Below are positions 45,001-52,267 of a stretch of DNA of 64,000 bases, piece after piece. The notes beneath the pieces were generated by a model, which was not told the origin of the DNA, ran no database searches, and was given only the letters and a program-made list of their open reading frames with translations. The translations under genes and the position numbers were made by a program. The DNA comes from JBDHWG01 sp039810085 (lineage in GTDB: Bacteria; Chloroflexota; Anaerolineae; Epilineales; JAHCIE01): positions 162,825 through 226,824 of the forward strand of contig JBDHWG010000007.1 of the NCBI GenBank assembly GCA_039810085.1, in the 5' to 3' direction. Position 1 is the first letter of the stretch, and each line of letters starts with the position of its first letter.

Positions 45001-46014
45001 TTAGGATGACGCGCCGTAGCCGTCCGAGAACACTTCGATCATGAGATAGGGGTCGCCGAGGGGATAGAGCACAGGGCACGTGCAGCCATTGGCGACGTAC
45101 TCGCGCACCTTCGCTTTGACTTCCTCGGGCGTCCCGCTCGCCGTGATACGCTGCACCAGCTCGTCGGGAACGAGGGGCATGGCCACCTTGATTTGCTCCT
45201 TGGTAGCGGGCCAGCCGAGGATGCTCTGAATTTGCTTCACCACGTCCTCGCTCACTCCGCTGGCCTTGGCGATGTGCGGCTGCTGGGCGAGGTACTGCGT
45301 CAGAAGACCGCGCGCGCCGTCGAGGGCCTGGGCGCGGTCGTTGTGTACCGAGCACACCACAAGCTGCGGCCGGTCCAGGTCGTCCAGGGTACGTCCGGCG
45401 CGAGCAGCGCCAACGCGCAGAGCATCCAGAGCCTCGTGATTATACTCAGGTGGCACGCAGTAGTTAAGCAGCGCGCCGTCGGCGATCTCGCCCGCCAGCT
45501 CCATCATCTTCAGGCCGGTCGCGCCAATCATGATTGGGACGTGGCGCGGTTCGCGGCGGCCATGCACGACATCCAGCTCTACATCGGTTACGTTGTGGAA
45601 CTCGCCGTGGAAGGTGACGTTCTCCATGTTCAGCAGCCGGCGCATGACCTCAATGGTCTCGGCCATCGCCTTCAGTGGCTTACGCCGCTCGATGCCAACC
45701 TTGGAAGCAAGGGGGTCCCACCACGCGCCGATGCCACAGATGATGCGGTCGGGGGCAAGGTCGTCCAGGGTGAGGAAGGTTGCAGCCAGCAGGCCGATGT
45801 TGCGTGTCCAGTTATTGATGACGCCGGAGCCGATCTTGATGTGCTCGGTTACGGCGGCGAATGCGGCCATCGGCACAATCGCATCCCGCACCAGGCGGCT
45901 CTCTGCCTGCCACACGGCCTCGAAGCCATGTTTTTCGGCAAATTGCGCAAGCTGCATGCCTTCTCGCAGGTCGTGAGCGTCTTGGAGGTAGAGGGCGACT
46001 CGGTCTTGGCTCAT
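45001..46014 (-). CDS. LLM-class (luciferase-like) flavin/F420-dependent oxidoreductase
   Basis: A 337-residue TIM-barrel flavoenzyme of the bacterial-luciferase-like family. Typical segments are AEKHGFEAVWQAESRL, HIKIGSGVINNWTRN, LAPDRIICGIGAWWDPLA and VPIMIGATGLKMMELAGEIADG, with resemblance to F420-dependent methylene-tetrahydromethanopterin reductase-like proteins. ATG 46014 follows AAAGGAG; a 12-residue extension to 46050 would overlap the promoter. It is the first gene of the operon with the molybdenum hydroxylase (20 bases away) and the flavoprotein. Cofactor (FMN or F420) and substrate cannot be read from the sequence. Confidence 0.88.
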   Translation of the reverse strand: MSQDRVALYLQDAHDLREGMQLAQFAEKHGFEAVWQAESRLVRDAIVPMAAFAAVTEHIKIGSGVINNWTRNIGLLAATFLTLDDLAPDRIICGIGAWWDPLASKVGIERRKPLKAMAETIEVMRRLLNMENVTFHGEFHNVTDVELDVVHGRREPRHVPIMIGATGLKMMELAGEIADGALLNYCVPPEYNHEALDALRVGAARAGRTLDDLDRPQLVVCSVHNDRAQALDGARGLLTQYLAQQPHIAKASGVSEDVVKQIQSILGWPATKEQIKVAMPLVPDELVQRITASGTPEEVKAKVREYVANGCTCPVLYPLGDPYLMIEVFSDGYGASS

Positions 46015-46052
46015 GGTGAAGCTCCTTTGCTTGTCTAGGTTGAGCGGCATGA

Positions 46053-46081
46053 AGTGTATGCGTTCTCCCCCGAATTATCAA
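46053..46081 (-). promoter_or_regulatory. promoter of the LLM/aldehyde oxidoreductase operon
   Basis: Minus strand: -35 TTGATA (46076-46081), 17-base spacer, -10 TACACT (46053-46058). Confidence 0.65.
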
Positions 46082-46101
46082 GCACAGGCGCGGCGCCGAC
46101 A

Positions 46102-46129
46102 TTGACAGGTGCAAAAAGTGTGCTATCAT
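46102..46129 (+). promoter_or_regulatory. promoter of the secreted Thr-rich protein gene
   Basis: Perfect -35 TTGACA (46102-46107), 16-base spacer, -10 TATCAT (46124-46129), about 40 bases before ATG 46170. It is back-to-back with the divergent promoter at 46053-46081. Confidence 0.7.
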
Positions 46130-46169
46130 CCTGCAACAAAGTTTGGCACAGTGTATAAGGAGTTAGCCA

Positions 46170-48074
46170 ATGCATTCACGTCGGTTGCTGTACCCTTTGC
46201 TGTCCATTTTGACCGTGTTCTCCATCGTCGTCTCCTCCTTCGCCTTTCTCGGTCAACCTACCATCACCGCCGCATCACCTAACGTACCCGTCGCCACCGA
46301 TACACCAACAGCCACGGCCACCACACCTCCTGGGAGCTGCCCCATCGTCGAGGTCACGTCGTGGTACACCATCGTCTACGGCAAGGTGTATCTAAACGGT
46401 CAGCCCGCCCCGGCCGGTTCGGTCGTCGAAGCAGTGGACCCACGCGGGCATATCGTCGGCTGCAGCGTCGTGGCGAGTGACACGCCGGGCCTGTACGGCT
46501 TCATGCGCGTCTACGGTCATCCCACCGCCAGTGAACCGCCGCTGCCAGGAATGCAGCCAGGTGAAGAAGTCACATTCCGTGTCAACGGCATGAGCGCGAC
46601 ACCTACCCCACCGTTGATGTGGCAGAACGACGCGGACTTGCATCGGGTCGATTTGAACCTCCCCTCGCTAACCGCGACACCCACCACGACGGCCACCGGC
46701 GCGCCGACGGAGACAGGGACTCCCCTGCCCACCGTCACAAGCACAGCCACGATTTCCGCGACTGAGACTGAGACGCCAACAGCGACGGCCACGACAACGA
46801 GCGCTGAGACGGCCACCGCAACCGCAACAGCGACGAGCGCCGAGACGGCTACCGTAACGGCCACGGCCACGAGCGCCGAGACGGCCACCGCGACCGCAAC
46901 CGAGACTCAGACTCCAGCGCCGACGTCGACGCCCACAGAGACGGTGGTCGTCACCAGTACGGCGACGGCGACTCCGCCACCGCCAGACACCGCCACGCCC
47001 ACGGCGACGGAGACGATGGAGGCGCCAAGCGTCACGCCGACAGCCACCGAAACCAGCACTGCGACCGTGGTTGCAGCGACTGAGACTCCCACACCGACGC
47101 AAACCATAGCGCCAGCGGCGACCGAGACGGAAACAGCGACGGTCACGCCGACGGCGGCGGACACAGCGACCGCGACGACCACGCCAACGGCTGTGGAGAC
47201 GGTGACGGAGACCCCCACGGCCTCAGTGACAACGACGCCAATTCCAGCGGAAACGACAACCGCGACCGTCACCGTCACAGCGACGCCTACAGAGGCCCTC
47301 GGCTGCCTGCCCATTCGGCAGACAAGTGCCTACACCATCGCCTACGGCCGAGTCAATTTGGAAGGCAATCCGGCCCCGGCTGGCTCAGTGGTCGAGGCGT
47401 ATGACCCGCGCGGGCACGCGGTCGGGTGTTTCATCGTTGGGGCTGACACGCCTGGATTGTACGGCTTCATGTATATCTACGGCGAGGACACGTCCGTGAC
47501 TCCGGCGGCGCCCGGCATGCGCCCCGGTGAGACAGTCACGTTCTACGTCAATGGTCTACCCGCCCTCGCCATCCCGCCGCTGGTTTGGGAGAACGACAAA
47601 GACCTGCACCGCGTCGACCTCAACGCCTCGACAGGGCCGCTCGCTACGACGACGCCAACAATGACGGCCACAGCTGCCGCCACTGGGACTGGCACGGTGA
47701 CACCGACAGCCACAGCGCCCATCACCGAAACCAGCACGCCGACCGCGACAGCGCCCATCACCGAGACCGTCACACCAACAGCGACGACGGCTGTCACAAC
47801 GACGCCGACGACAACCGAAACAGTTGCGGTGACTGTGACACCGACAACAACTATGACAGTCATGCCAGCGGCAACCGGCACGGGAACTGTGACCGTGACA
47901 CCAACGACGGTTCATACTGCGACTGTGACGCCCACGGCGACATCCGCGAACACGACAACAGTCACCGTCACGCCGACAGCGACGCGCACGGCAACCGTCA
48001 CCGCCACGCCGACGCCGACCACCTATATGCTGTACCTGCCCCTCATCGAGAAGGCAGCGCCGCCGCTTCGGTAA
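46170..48074 (+). CDS. secreted Thr/Ala/Pro-rich protein with duplicated domain
   Basis: A 634-residue exported protein, start behind AAGGAG. A signal peptide (LLYPLLSILTVFSIVVSSFAF) leads to two copies of a roughly 110-residue domain at about residues 55-167 and 378-487. Each copy holds YTIxYGxV, PAPAGSVVEAxDPRGHxVGC, DTPGLYGFM and DLHRVDLN, with two conserved cysteines that may pair. Between and after them lie 200- and 130-residue low-complexity stretches of T-A-T/T-P-T-E repeats, probably an extended, possibly glycosylated stalk. It ends YMLYLPLIEKAAPPLR, similar to two other exported proteins here. The duplicated domain looks like a carboxypeptidase-regulatory or SdrD-type beta-fold, but I cannot assign it. 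Confidence 0.82.
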   Translation: MHSRRLLYPLLSILTVFSIVVSSFAFLGQPTITAASPNVPVATDTPTATATTPPGSCPIVEVTSWYTIVYGKVYLNGQPAPAGSVVEAVDPRGHIVGCSVVASDTPGLYGFMRVYGHPTASEPPLPGMQPGEEVTFRVNGMSATPTPPLMWQNDADLHRVDLNLPSLTATPTTTATGAPTETGTPLPTVTSTATISATETETPTATATTTSAETATATATATSAETATVTATATSAETATATATETQTPAPTSTPTETVVVTSTATATPPPPDTATPTATETMEAPSVTPTATETSTATVVAATETPTPTQTIAPAATETETATVTPTAADTATATTTPTAVETVTETPTASVTTTPIPAETTTATVTVTATPTEALGCLPIRQTSAYTIAYGRVNLEGNPAPAGSVVEAYDPRGHAVGCFIVGADTPGLYGFMYIYGEDTSVTPAAPGMRPGETVTFYVNGLPALAIPPLVWENDKDLHRVDLNASTGPLATTTPTMTATAAATGTGTVTPTATAPITETSTPTATAPITETVTPTATTAVTTTPTTTETVAVTVTPTTTMTVMPAATGTGTVTVTPTTVHTATVTPTATSANTTTVTVTPTATRTATVTATPTPTTYMLYLPLIEKAAPPLR

Positions 48075-48117
48075 GTGGCCCGCGCCTCGGCGGGCTAGGC
48101 CCGCAGATACCTCTGCC

Positions 48118-48152
48118 AAAGTGCGTACCGTCCCGTGGGTGGTACGCACTTT
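48118..48152 (+). terminator. terminator after the Thr-rich gene
   Basis: A perfect 12-base stem, AAAGTGCGTACC (48118-48129) with GGTACGCACTTT (48141-48152). A smaller GCCCGC/GCGGGC hairpin precedes it at 48078-48095. Confidence 0.75.
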
Positions 48153-48190
48153 GCTATTCCCAGGTTAACTATCTTTCAAGGAGGCCTACC

Positions 48191-49135
48191 ATGCGGGTGG
48201 TCACAGTCAAGGCGCCGGAGGGCAAAGGCACGACGGTCGCCGACCTGGCGCTCAGCGTGGGCATCGCCGAAGCGTCGGTCACGTCTGTTTACGTCCGCGG
48301 CCCGAACCATACGATGGACCGCGTGGAAGTGGAAACGTCCACGCCTAAAGCCAAGAAGTTCGTGGACGCGCTCATGGCCGCGCCGTATTACAACCCGCGA
48401 GATTATCACATCGCCATCCGCGGTGTGCTAGCAATTGTCAACGACCAGGGACAGGCCGAAGCCACATTCCCTGTTTATGCGCCGACTGTAGATGTGTGCG
48501 AGGAGTTGTGGCAGTTCAGCCACATCACACTGAGCTTCATCATCCGAGTGCTTGTCGCGTCCCTGCTGCTCGCCTACGGCATGATCCAGAACCACATTCT
48601 CATTATGGCGGCGGGTCTGCTCTTCATCCCGTTCCTCCCGTTGATAATGGCGATGAGCTTCGGCGCGTGGACCCGTGACTGGCGCCTGGCGCGGCAAGGT
48701 CTCGCAACGTTTGTCACGGGCGTTGTGGTCATCACCCTCGGCAGTGCTCTCGTAGCGTTCCTCACCGGCGGGCCGCTACGTTTTGACCAATTTGGCTCGC
48801 TGGGTGTTGGCCTCGCCATCTCTCTCGTCGTCGGCGTTGCGGCGGCCCTGGCGAGTGCGGACGACGTCGGACGGCGCGAGCTGATCGCCCTGGCTGCCAG
48901 CTCGCAGCTTGCCATCCTACCCGCCTGGCTCGGCATCTCGCTCGTTCTAGGCTTCTCCGACCCATCGAAGGTCTCTGAGCGCATCCTCGCCTTCTTCGTC
49001 AACAGCGCCGCCCTCGTCGTTGCAAGCGCGGTGGTCTACGCCGCCTTACGCATGCGCGGCTCGGGGTTGCGAAATTTCATCGGTGGGAGTAAGCAACACG
49101 GACCCCAAGGAGCCGCAGACAGGCCCTCGTCATAG
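48191..49135 (+). CDS. membrane protein, possibly DUF389/TIGR00341-like
   Basis: A 314-residue protein with ATG 48191 behind AAGGAGG. Residues 1 to about 105 form a soluble domain (MRVVTVKAPEGKGTTVADLA start) that looks like a small ferredoxin-like fold. Thereafter come about six hydrophobic helices, including LLLAYGMIQNHILIMAAGL, LPLIMAMSFGAWTRD, GLATFVTGVVVITLGSALV and SLGVGLAISLVVGVAAALA. The order soluble domain then GMIQN-type helix recalls DUF389 proteins, but the match is partial. Function unknown. Convergent genes are absent; the pyrophosphatase gene follows 33 bases later in the same direction. Confidence 0.65.
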   Translation: MRVVTVKAPEGKGTTVADLALSVGIAEASVTSVYVRGPNHTMDRVEVETSTPKAKKFVDALMAAPYYNPRDYHIAIRGVLAIVNDQGQAEATFPVYAPTVDVCEELWQFSHITLSFIIRVLVASLLLAYGMIQNHILIMAAGLLFIPFLPLIMAMSFGAWTRDWRLARQGLATFVTGVVVITLGSALVAFLTGGPLRFDQFGSLGVGLAISLVVGVAAALASADDVGRRELIALAASSQLAILPAWLGISLVLGFSDPSKVSERILAFFVNSAALVVASAVVYAALRMRGSGLRNFIGGSKQHGPQGAADRPSS

Positions 49136-49168
49136 ACCCGACGCCGCCCCATCCCCAGGAGATTGTCA

Positions 49169-49720
49169 ATGTCTCAAGCATCTGCGCAGCCGTTTCTCAC
49201 CCAGTTGCCGACGTTCGATGAGGACTCGGGGCAACTGACCGTCATCATCGAGACGCCCAAGGGCAGCCGCAACAAGTACAAGTACGACGACAAGAAACGG
49301 TTGTTCACCCTATCCCACGTCCTGCCCGCCGGGGCGTCGTTCCCGTTCGACTTCGGCTTTGTGCCATCCACGCGCGGCCAGGACGGCGACCCGCTCGACG
49401 TTCTTGTCCTGATGGATTCGCCGGCCTTCGTCGGCTGCCTCCTAGAATGCCGCCTCATCGGCGTCATCGAGGCGGAACAGAGCGAGGATGGCAAGAAGGA
49501 GCGCAACGACCGACTTATTGCCGTCGCCTCCCACTCACGGGAGCATAAGGATATCGAGAGTCTCGACCAGGTCAGCCCGAATCTGGTGAGCGAGATTGAG
49601 CACTTCTTCGTGTCTTACAACGAAATCCAGGGCAAGCAGTTCAAGGTTCTCGGCTGCCCTGGCCCCCAGCAGGCGCGCCGCCTCGTGGAAGATGGTATCA
49701 AGCTCGCCGAAGAAAAGTAG
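49169..49720 (+). CDS. ppa: inorganic pyrophosphatase (family I)
   Basis: A 183-residue soluble family I pyrophosphatase, hydrolysing PPi to phosphate with Mg2+. The active-site signature DGDPLDVLV is at residues 72-80, preceded by FPFDFGFVPST, and Lys/Asp ligands follow (ERNDRLIAV). The ATG at 49169 is preferred over TTG 49163; AGGAG stands before it. The gene ends at the strong terminator that also serves the convergent prk. Removing PPi would help biosynthesis generally; no specific link to the Calvin operon is shown. Confidence 0.93.
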   Translation: MSQASAQPFLTQLPTFDEDSGQLTVIIETPKGSRNKYKYDDKKRLFTLSHVLPAGASFPFDFGFVPSTRGQDGDPLDVLVLMDSPAFVGCLLECRLIGVIEAEQSEDGKKERNDRLIAVASHSREHKDIESLDQVSPNLVSEIEHFFVSYNEIQGKQFKVLGCPGPQQARRLVEDGIKLAEEK

Positions 49721-49734
49721 CGACCGGTCAAATC

Positions 49735-49767
49735 GAAACGCGGCGCACGTGTGGTGCGCCGCGTTTC
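49735..49767. terminator. bidirectional terminator between ppa and prk
   Basis: A perfect 14-base stem, GAAACGCGGCGCAC (49735-49748) with GTGCGCCGCGTTTC (49754-49767), loop GTGTG, followed by TTT on the plus strand and preceded by GATTTGACC. Confidence 0.85.
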
Positions 49768-49828
49768 TTTGCGTTGTCTCGTGTCTCTGGGCCTGGGGAT
49801 GCGTGCAGGCCACGAGACTGGATAGGTG

Positions 49829-50830
49829 CTAGGTGACAACAGGCTGTTTCGACTGGCGAATCCGCTGCAGCGCCTCGGTAGGCGGCGCAAACGGCAACTG
49901 CGTCAGGTCGTTGTACTTGCGCAACAGGTGATACATGAGGAGAAGCTGCGCCAGGGCCAGTGGCGGACTGTGGCGAATGCCAGTGCGGTCCTGGTAGTCG
50001 CCAAACTCCTCATCAGCAATGGGGCGCATCTCCGGCAGGTGCTGCCAGATGGCGTTTTCCATCTCGATGGCATGTTCGGCCGCCACTGTTCCGTCGATCT
50101 CCAGGATGTCCACCGGCCGTCCGCTATCCCGACCCAGGCCGAGCCGAATGCCGAAGTCCGGGTGCTGCTCGTTCTCCAACAGGTACGTCAGGTCGGGATG
50201 CGGAATCGTCGGGCGTAGGGTGAGGCGAACGTTGAGATTCGGCCCAGCGTCTTCCGGCCGGGTCCCTTCCGGTGGATAGAAGCGCACGACGATGTCGGCG
50301 AACTGGCGCTGCGGGCGAATGAAGTCGCGCGAGTCAGGCTCGCGCCGCTCCAGCTCCTTCAGCACCTGCTCTGGCGTGTACCCGCGCTTGGTCGTGTCGC
50401 GGCGAATCTTCCAGACGGTGCGCAAGTTCTCGGGCGGGTCGAGGAAGACCTTGACGTCGTAGAACTGGCGCAGGTTGGGCGTGGAGTAGCCCAGCAGGCC
50501 CTCCACGATGACGAACTCACACGGCTGAACGTACTCCGGCCGAACCAGAGTGCCGTTGCTGTGATCGTAGACGGGCTTCAGGATGGGCTGGCCGTAATGC
50601 AGCCGTTCCAGCTGAAGCTCCATGATGTCGATATAGTTACAATCCGGGTGGAGCGCCGAGATGTTGCGCTCGGCTCGCTCCTTGCGGTCATATTTGTGGT
50701 AGTCGTCGGTGCAGACGTGGGTCACGCGGTCCGGACCTAGGATTTTGACTAAGCCCTTCGTCAGCGTCGTCTTACCCGCCGCGCTGTCGCCGACAATGCC
50801 GAGGATAATCGGCCGGCGTCCTTTTTGCAT
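49829..50830 (-). CDS. prk: phosphoribulokinase
   Basis: A 333-residue kinase that phosphorylates ribulose-5-phosphate to ribulose-1,5-bisphosphate, the CO2 acceptor of RuBisCO. The P-loop is GIVGDSAAGKTT (residues 11-22), with Lys20; DDYHKYDRKER follows and the Asp-containing catalytic loop VEGLLGYST is present. The regulatory Cys seen in the P-loop of plant and cyanobacterial PRK is absent (Ala instead). It is the last gene of cbbL-cbbS-cbbX-prk, 23 bases after cbbX, and completes the two reactions unique to the Calvin cycle. Confidence 0.93.
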   Translation of the reverse strand: MQKGRRPIILGIVGDSAAGKTTLTKGLVKILGPDRVTHVCTDDYHKYDRKERAERNISALHPDCNYIDIMELQLERLHYGQPILKPVYDHSNGTLVRPEYVQPCEFVIVEGLLGYSTPNLRQFYDVKVFLDPPENLRTVWKIRRDTTKRGYTPEQVLKELERREPDSRDFIRPQRQFADIVVRFYPPEGTRPEDAGPNLNVRLTLRPTIPHPDLTYLLENEQHPDFGIRLGLGRDSGRPVDILEIDGTVAAEHAIEMENAIWQHLPEMRPIADEEFGDYQDRTGIRHSPPLALAQLLLMYHLLRKYNDLTQLPFAPPTEALQRIRQSKQPVVT

Positions 50831-50853
50831 AAAGTAGGCCCTCCGGTGGGCAG

Positions 50854-51771
50854 TTACGCGCCGTCGGTTGCCTCGTCCGAGTCCGAGCCGCCCGAGAAGA
50901 CACGGCTGGCACGAATGTCGGCAACATCAATGCGTGTGAGATCGTCACGGCTTATGCGTCCGCCCTGCGCAATCAGGCGGTTCGCCTGGCGCAGCTTGAT
51001 CCGGTCGATGGCGTTGCGTACGCTGCGCGCATTGGCGAAGTGCGGCTGTTGGATACGCAGCTTGAGGTAGTCAGCGAACGCCTGACGGGCGTCGTCGTCG
51101 AAGTGATACTTCTGCTGTTCCAGCATCAAAGCGGCAATTGCCATCAGCTCGTCCAGCGAGTAGTCTGGGAAGTTCAGGTGGTGCGCGATCCGCGAGTGGA
51201 AGCCAGGATTCGACTGGAAGAAGGTGTCCATGCGGTCCTTGTAGCCCGCCAGGATAACCACCAGGTCCTCGCGCTGGTTCTCCATCACCTGGAGCAGCAT
51301 CTCGATGGCCTCTTGCCCATAGTCCCGCTCGTTTTCCGGGCGATACAGGTAGTAGGCCTCGTCGATAAACAGCACCCCACCCATCGCCCGCTTGAGCACC
51401 TCCTTGGTCTTGGGCGCGGTGTGTCCCACATACTGCCCCACCAGATCATCCCGCGTCGCTACCACCAGGTGGCCGCGCCGCACGTAGCCAAGATGCTGAA
51501 GGATCTTCGCCATGCGGACGGCGACCGTAGTCTTGCCGGTGCCGGGCCGCCCGGTGAAGGACATGTGCAACGAGGGCCGCTCCGTACTGAGGCCCATCTC
51601 CTCGCGGAGACGGGCGACGAGAAGCAGCGCAGCAATCTCGCGCAGGCGGGTCTTGACTGGCTTCAACCCGACGAGCTCGCGGTCGAGCTCATCCAGAATT
51701 TCCTGAACGTTGGAGTCGCGGTAGAGAGCGTCAAGGTCAATTAAGGTGTCTAGTGTCTCAACTTGGCTCAT
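50854..51771 (-). CDS. cbbX: red-type RuBisCO activase (CbbX)
   Basis: A 305-residue AAA+ protein. Walker A is TGRPGTGKTT (in SFTGRPGTGKTTVAVRM), Walker B GVLFIDEAYYL, sensor 1 in LVVILAGYKDRM, and the arginine region SNPGFHSRIAHHLNFP. CbbX remodels red-type (form IC/ID) RuBisCO by transiently threading the large-subunit C-terminus, releasing inhibitory sugar phosphates, and is activated by RuBP. Its position directly behind cbbLS is the classic arrangement. It lies 60 bases after cbbS, behind a stable hairpin. Confidence 0.95.
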   Translation of the reverse strand: MSQVETLDTLIDLDALYRDSNVQEILDELDRELVGLKPVKTRLREIAALLLVARLREEMGLSTERPSLHMSFTGRPGTGKTTVAVRMAKILQHLGYVRRGHLVVATRDDLVGQYVGHTAPKTKEVLKRAMGGVLFIDEAYYLYRPENERDYGQEAIEMLLQVMENQREDLVVILAGYKDRMDTFFQSNPGFHSRIAHHLNFPDYSLDELMAIAALMLEQQKYHFDDDARQAFADYLKLRIQQPHFANARSVRNAIDRIKLRQANRLIAQGGRISRDDLTRIDVADIRASRVFSGGSDSDEATDGA

Positions 51772-51786
51772 AACACCTCAACCTAG

Positions 51787-51820
51787 GCGCAGGCCCAGGC
51801 GGTTGACCGTGGGCCTGCGC
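51787..51820 (-). promoter_or_regulatory. intercistronic hairpin between cbbS and cbbX
   Basis: A perfect 11-base stem, GCGCAGGCCCA (51787-51797) with TGGGCCTGCGC (51810-51820), within the 60-base cbbS-cbbX gap and without a T-run. By position it could protect the cbbLS message or attenuate cbbX and prk, so that catalytic subunits outnumber activase. Confidence 0.75.
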
Positions 51821-51831
51821 TCTGACGTGAT

Positions 51832-52251
51832 TTATCCGTAGCGTTCGCCACTCGGCTTGTTGGCCGCGTAGGAGCGAATCGTATAGTGGACCTGGCGGTC
51901 GCGCCCTTCCTGGCGCTCCAGGTAGAAGCCAGGCTCCTCTTTCGGCCGGTTGACGATGAAGCTAATCGCCGTCGTTTGCCGCCCTAGCCGCCGGTCGTAC
52001 CCGTTGACGCGGATATAGTGGTTCGGGAAGTTCTCGCGGCAGCGGTTGATCTCGTTCATCACGCCCACGGCATCTTTCAGGTCGAACATGGGCAGGCCCC
52101 ACATGTCCCAGTAGATGTTGCGCGGGTGCGGGTCATCGGTATACTCGACCGACACCGGCCAGTTGTTGTCCAGGCAATACTGCACCTGGGCTTTGATCTC
52201 GTCGTCAGTCAGGTCGGGCAAGAATGAAAAGGTTCCTTGTGTGATGCGCAT
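51832..52251 (-). CDS. cbbS: ribulose bisphosphate carboxylase small subunit (red type)
   Basis: A 139-residue RuBisCO small subunit. It starts MRITQGTFSFLPDLTDDEI and contains IYWDMWGLPMFDL, the conserved small-subunit strand-loop region. The extended C-terminal segment (PGFYLERQEGRDRQVHYT onward) is the hairpin tail that red-type small subunits use to fill the central channel, and length agrees. ATG 52251 is used; an extension upstream to 52293 overlaps the large-subunit gene. It is 16 bases after cbbL. Confidence 0.94.
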   Translation of the reverse strand: MRITQGTFSFLPDLTDDEIKAQVQYCLDNNWPVSVEYTDDPHPRNIYWDMWGLPMFDLKDAVGVMNEINRCRENFPNHYIRVNGYDRRLGRQTTAISFIVNRPKEEPGFYLERQEGRDRQVHYTIRSYAANKPSGERYG

Positions 52252-52267
52252 AGTCGTCTCCTGTGCC

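Noticed and set aside
46740..48010. Repeat array of the Thr-rich gene as a CRISPR array or minisatellite
   Set aside because: The repeats are irregular ACG/GCG/ACC codons for Thr, Ala and Pro that keep frame; there are no constant-length spacers.
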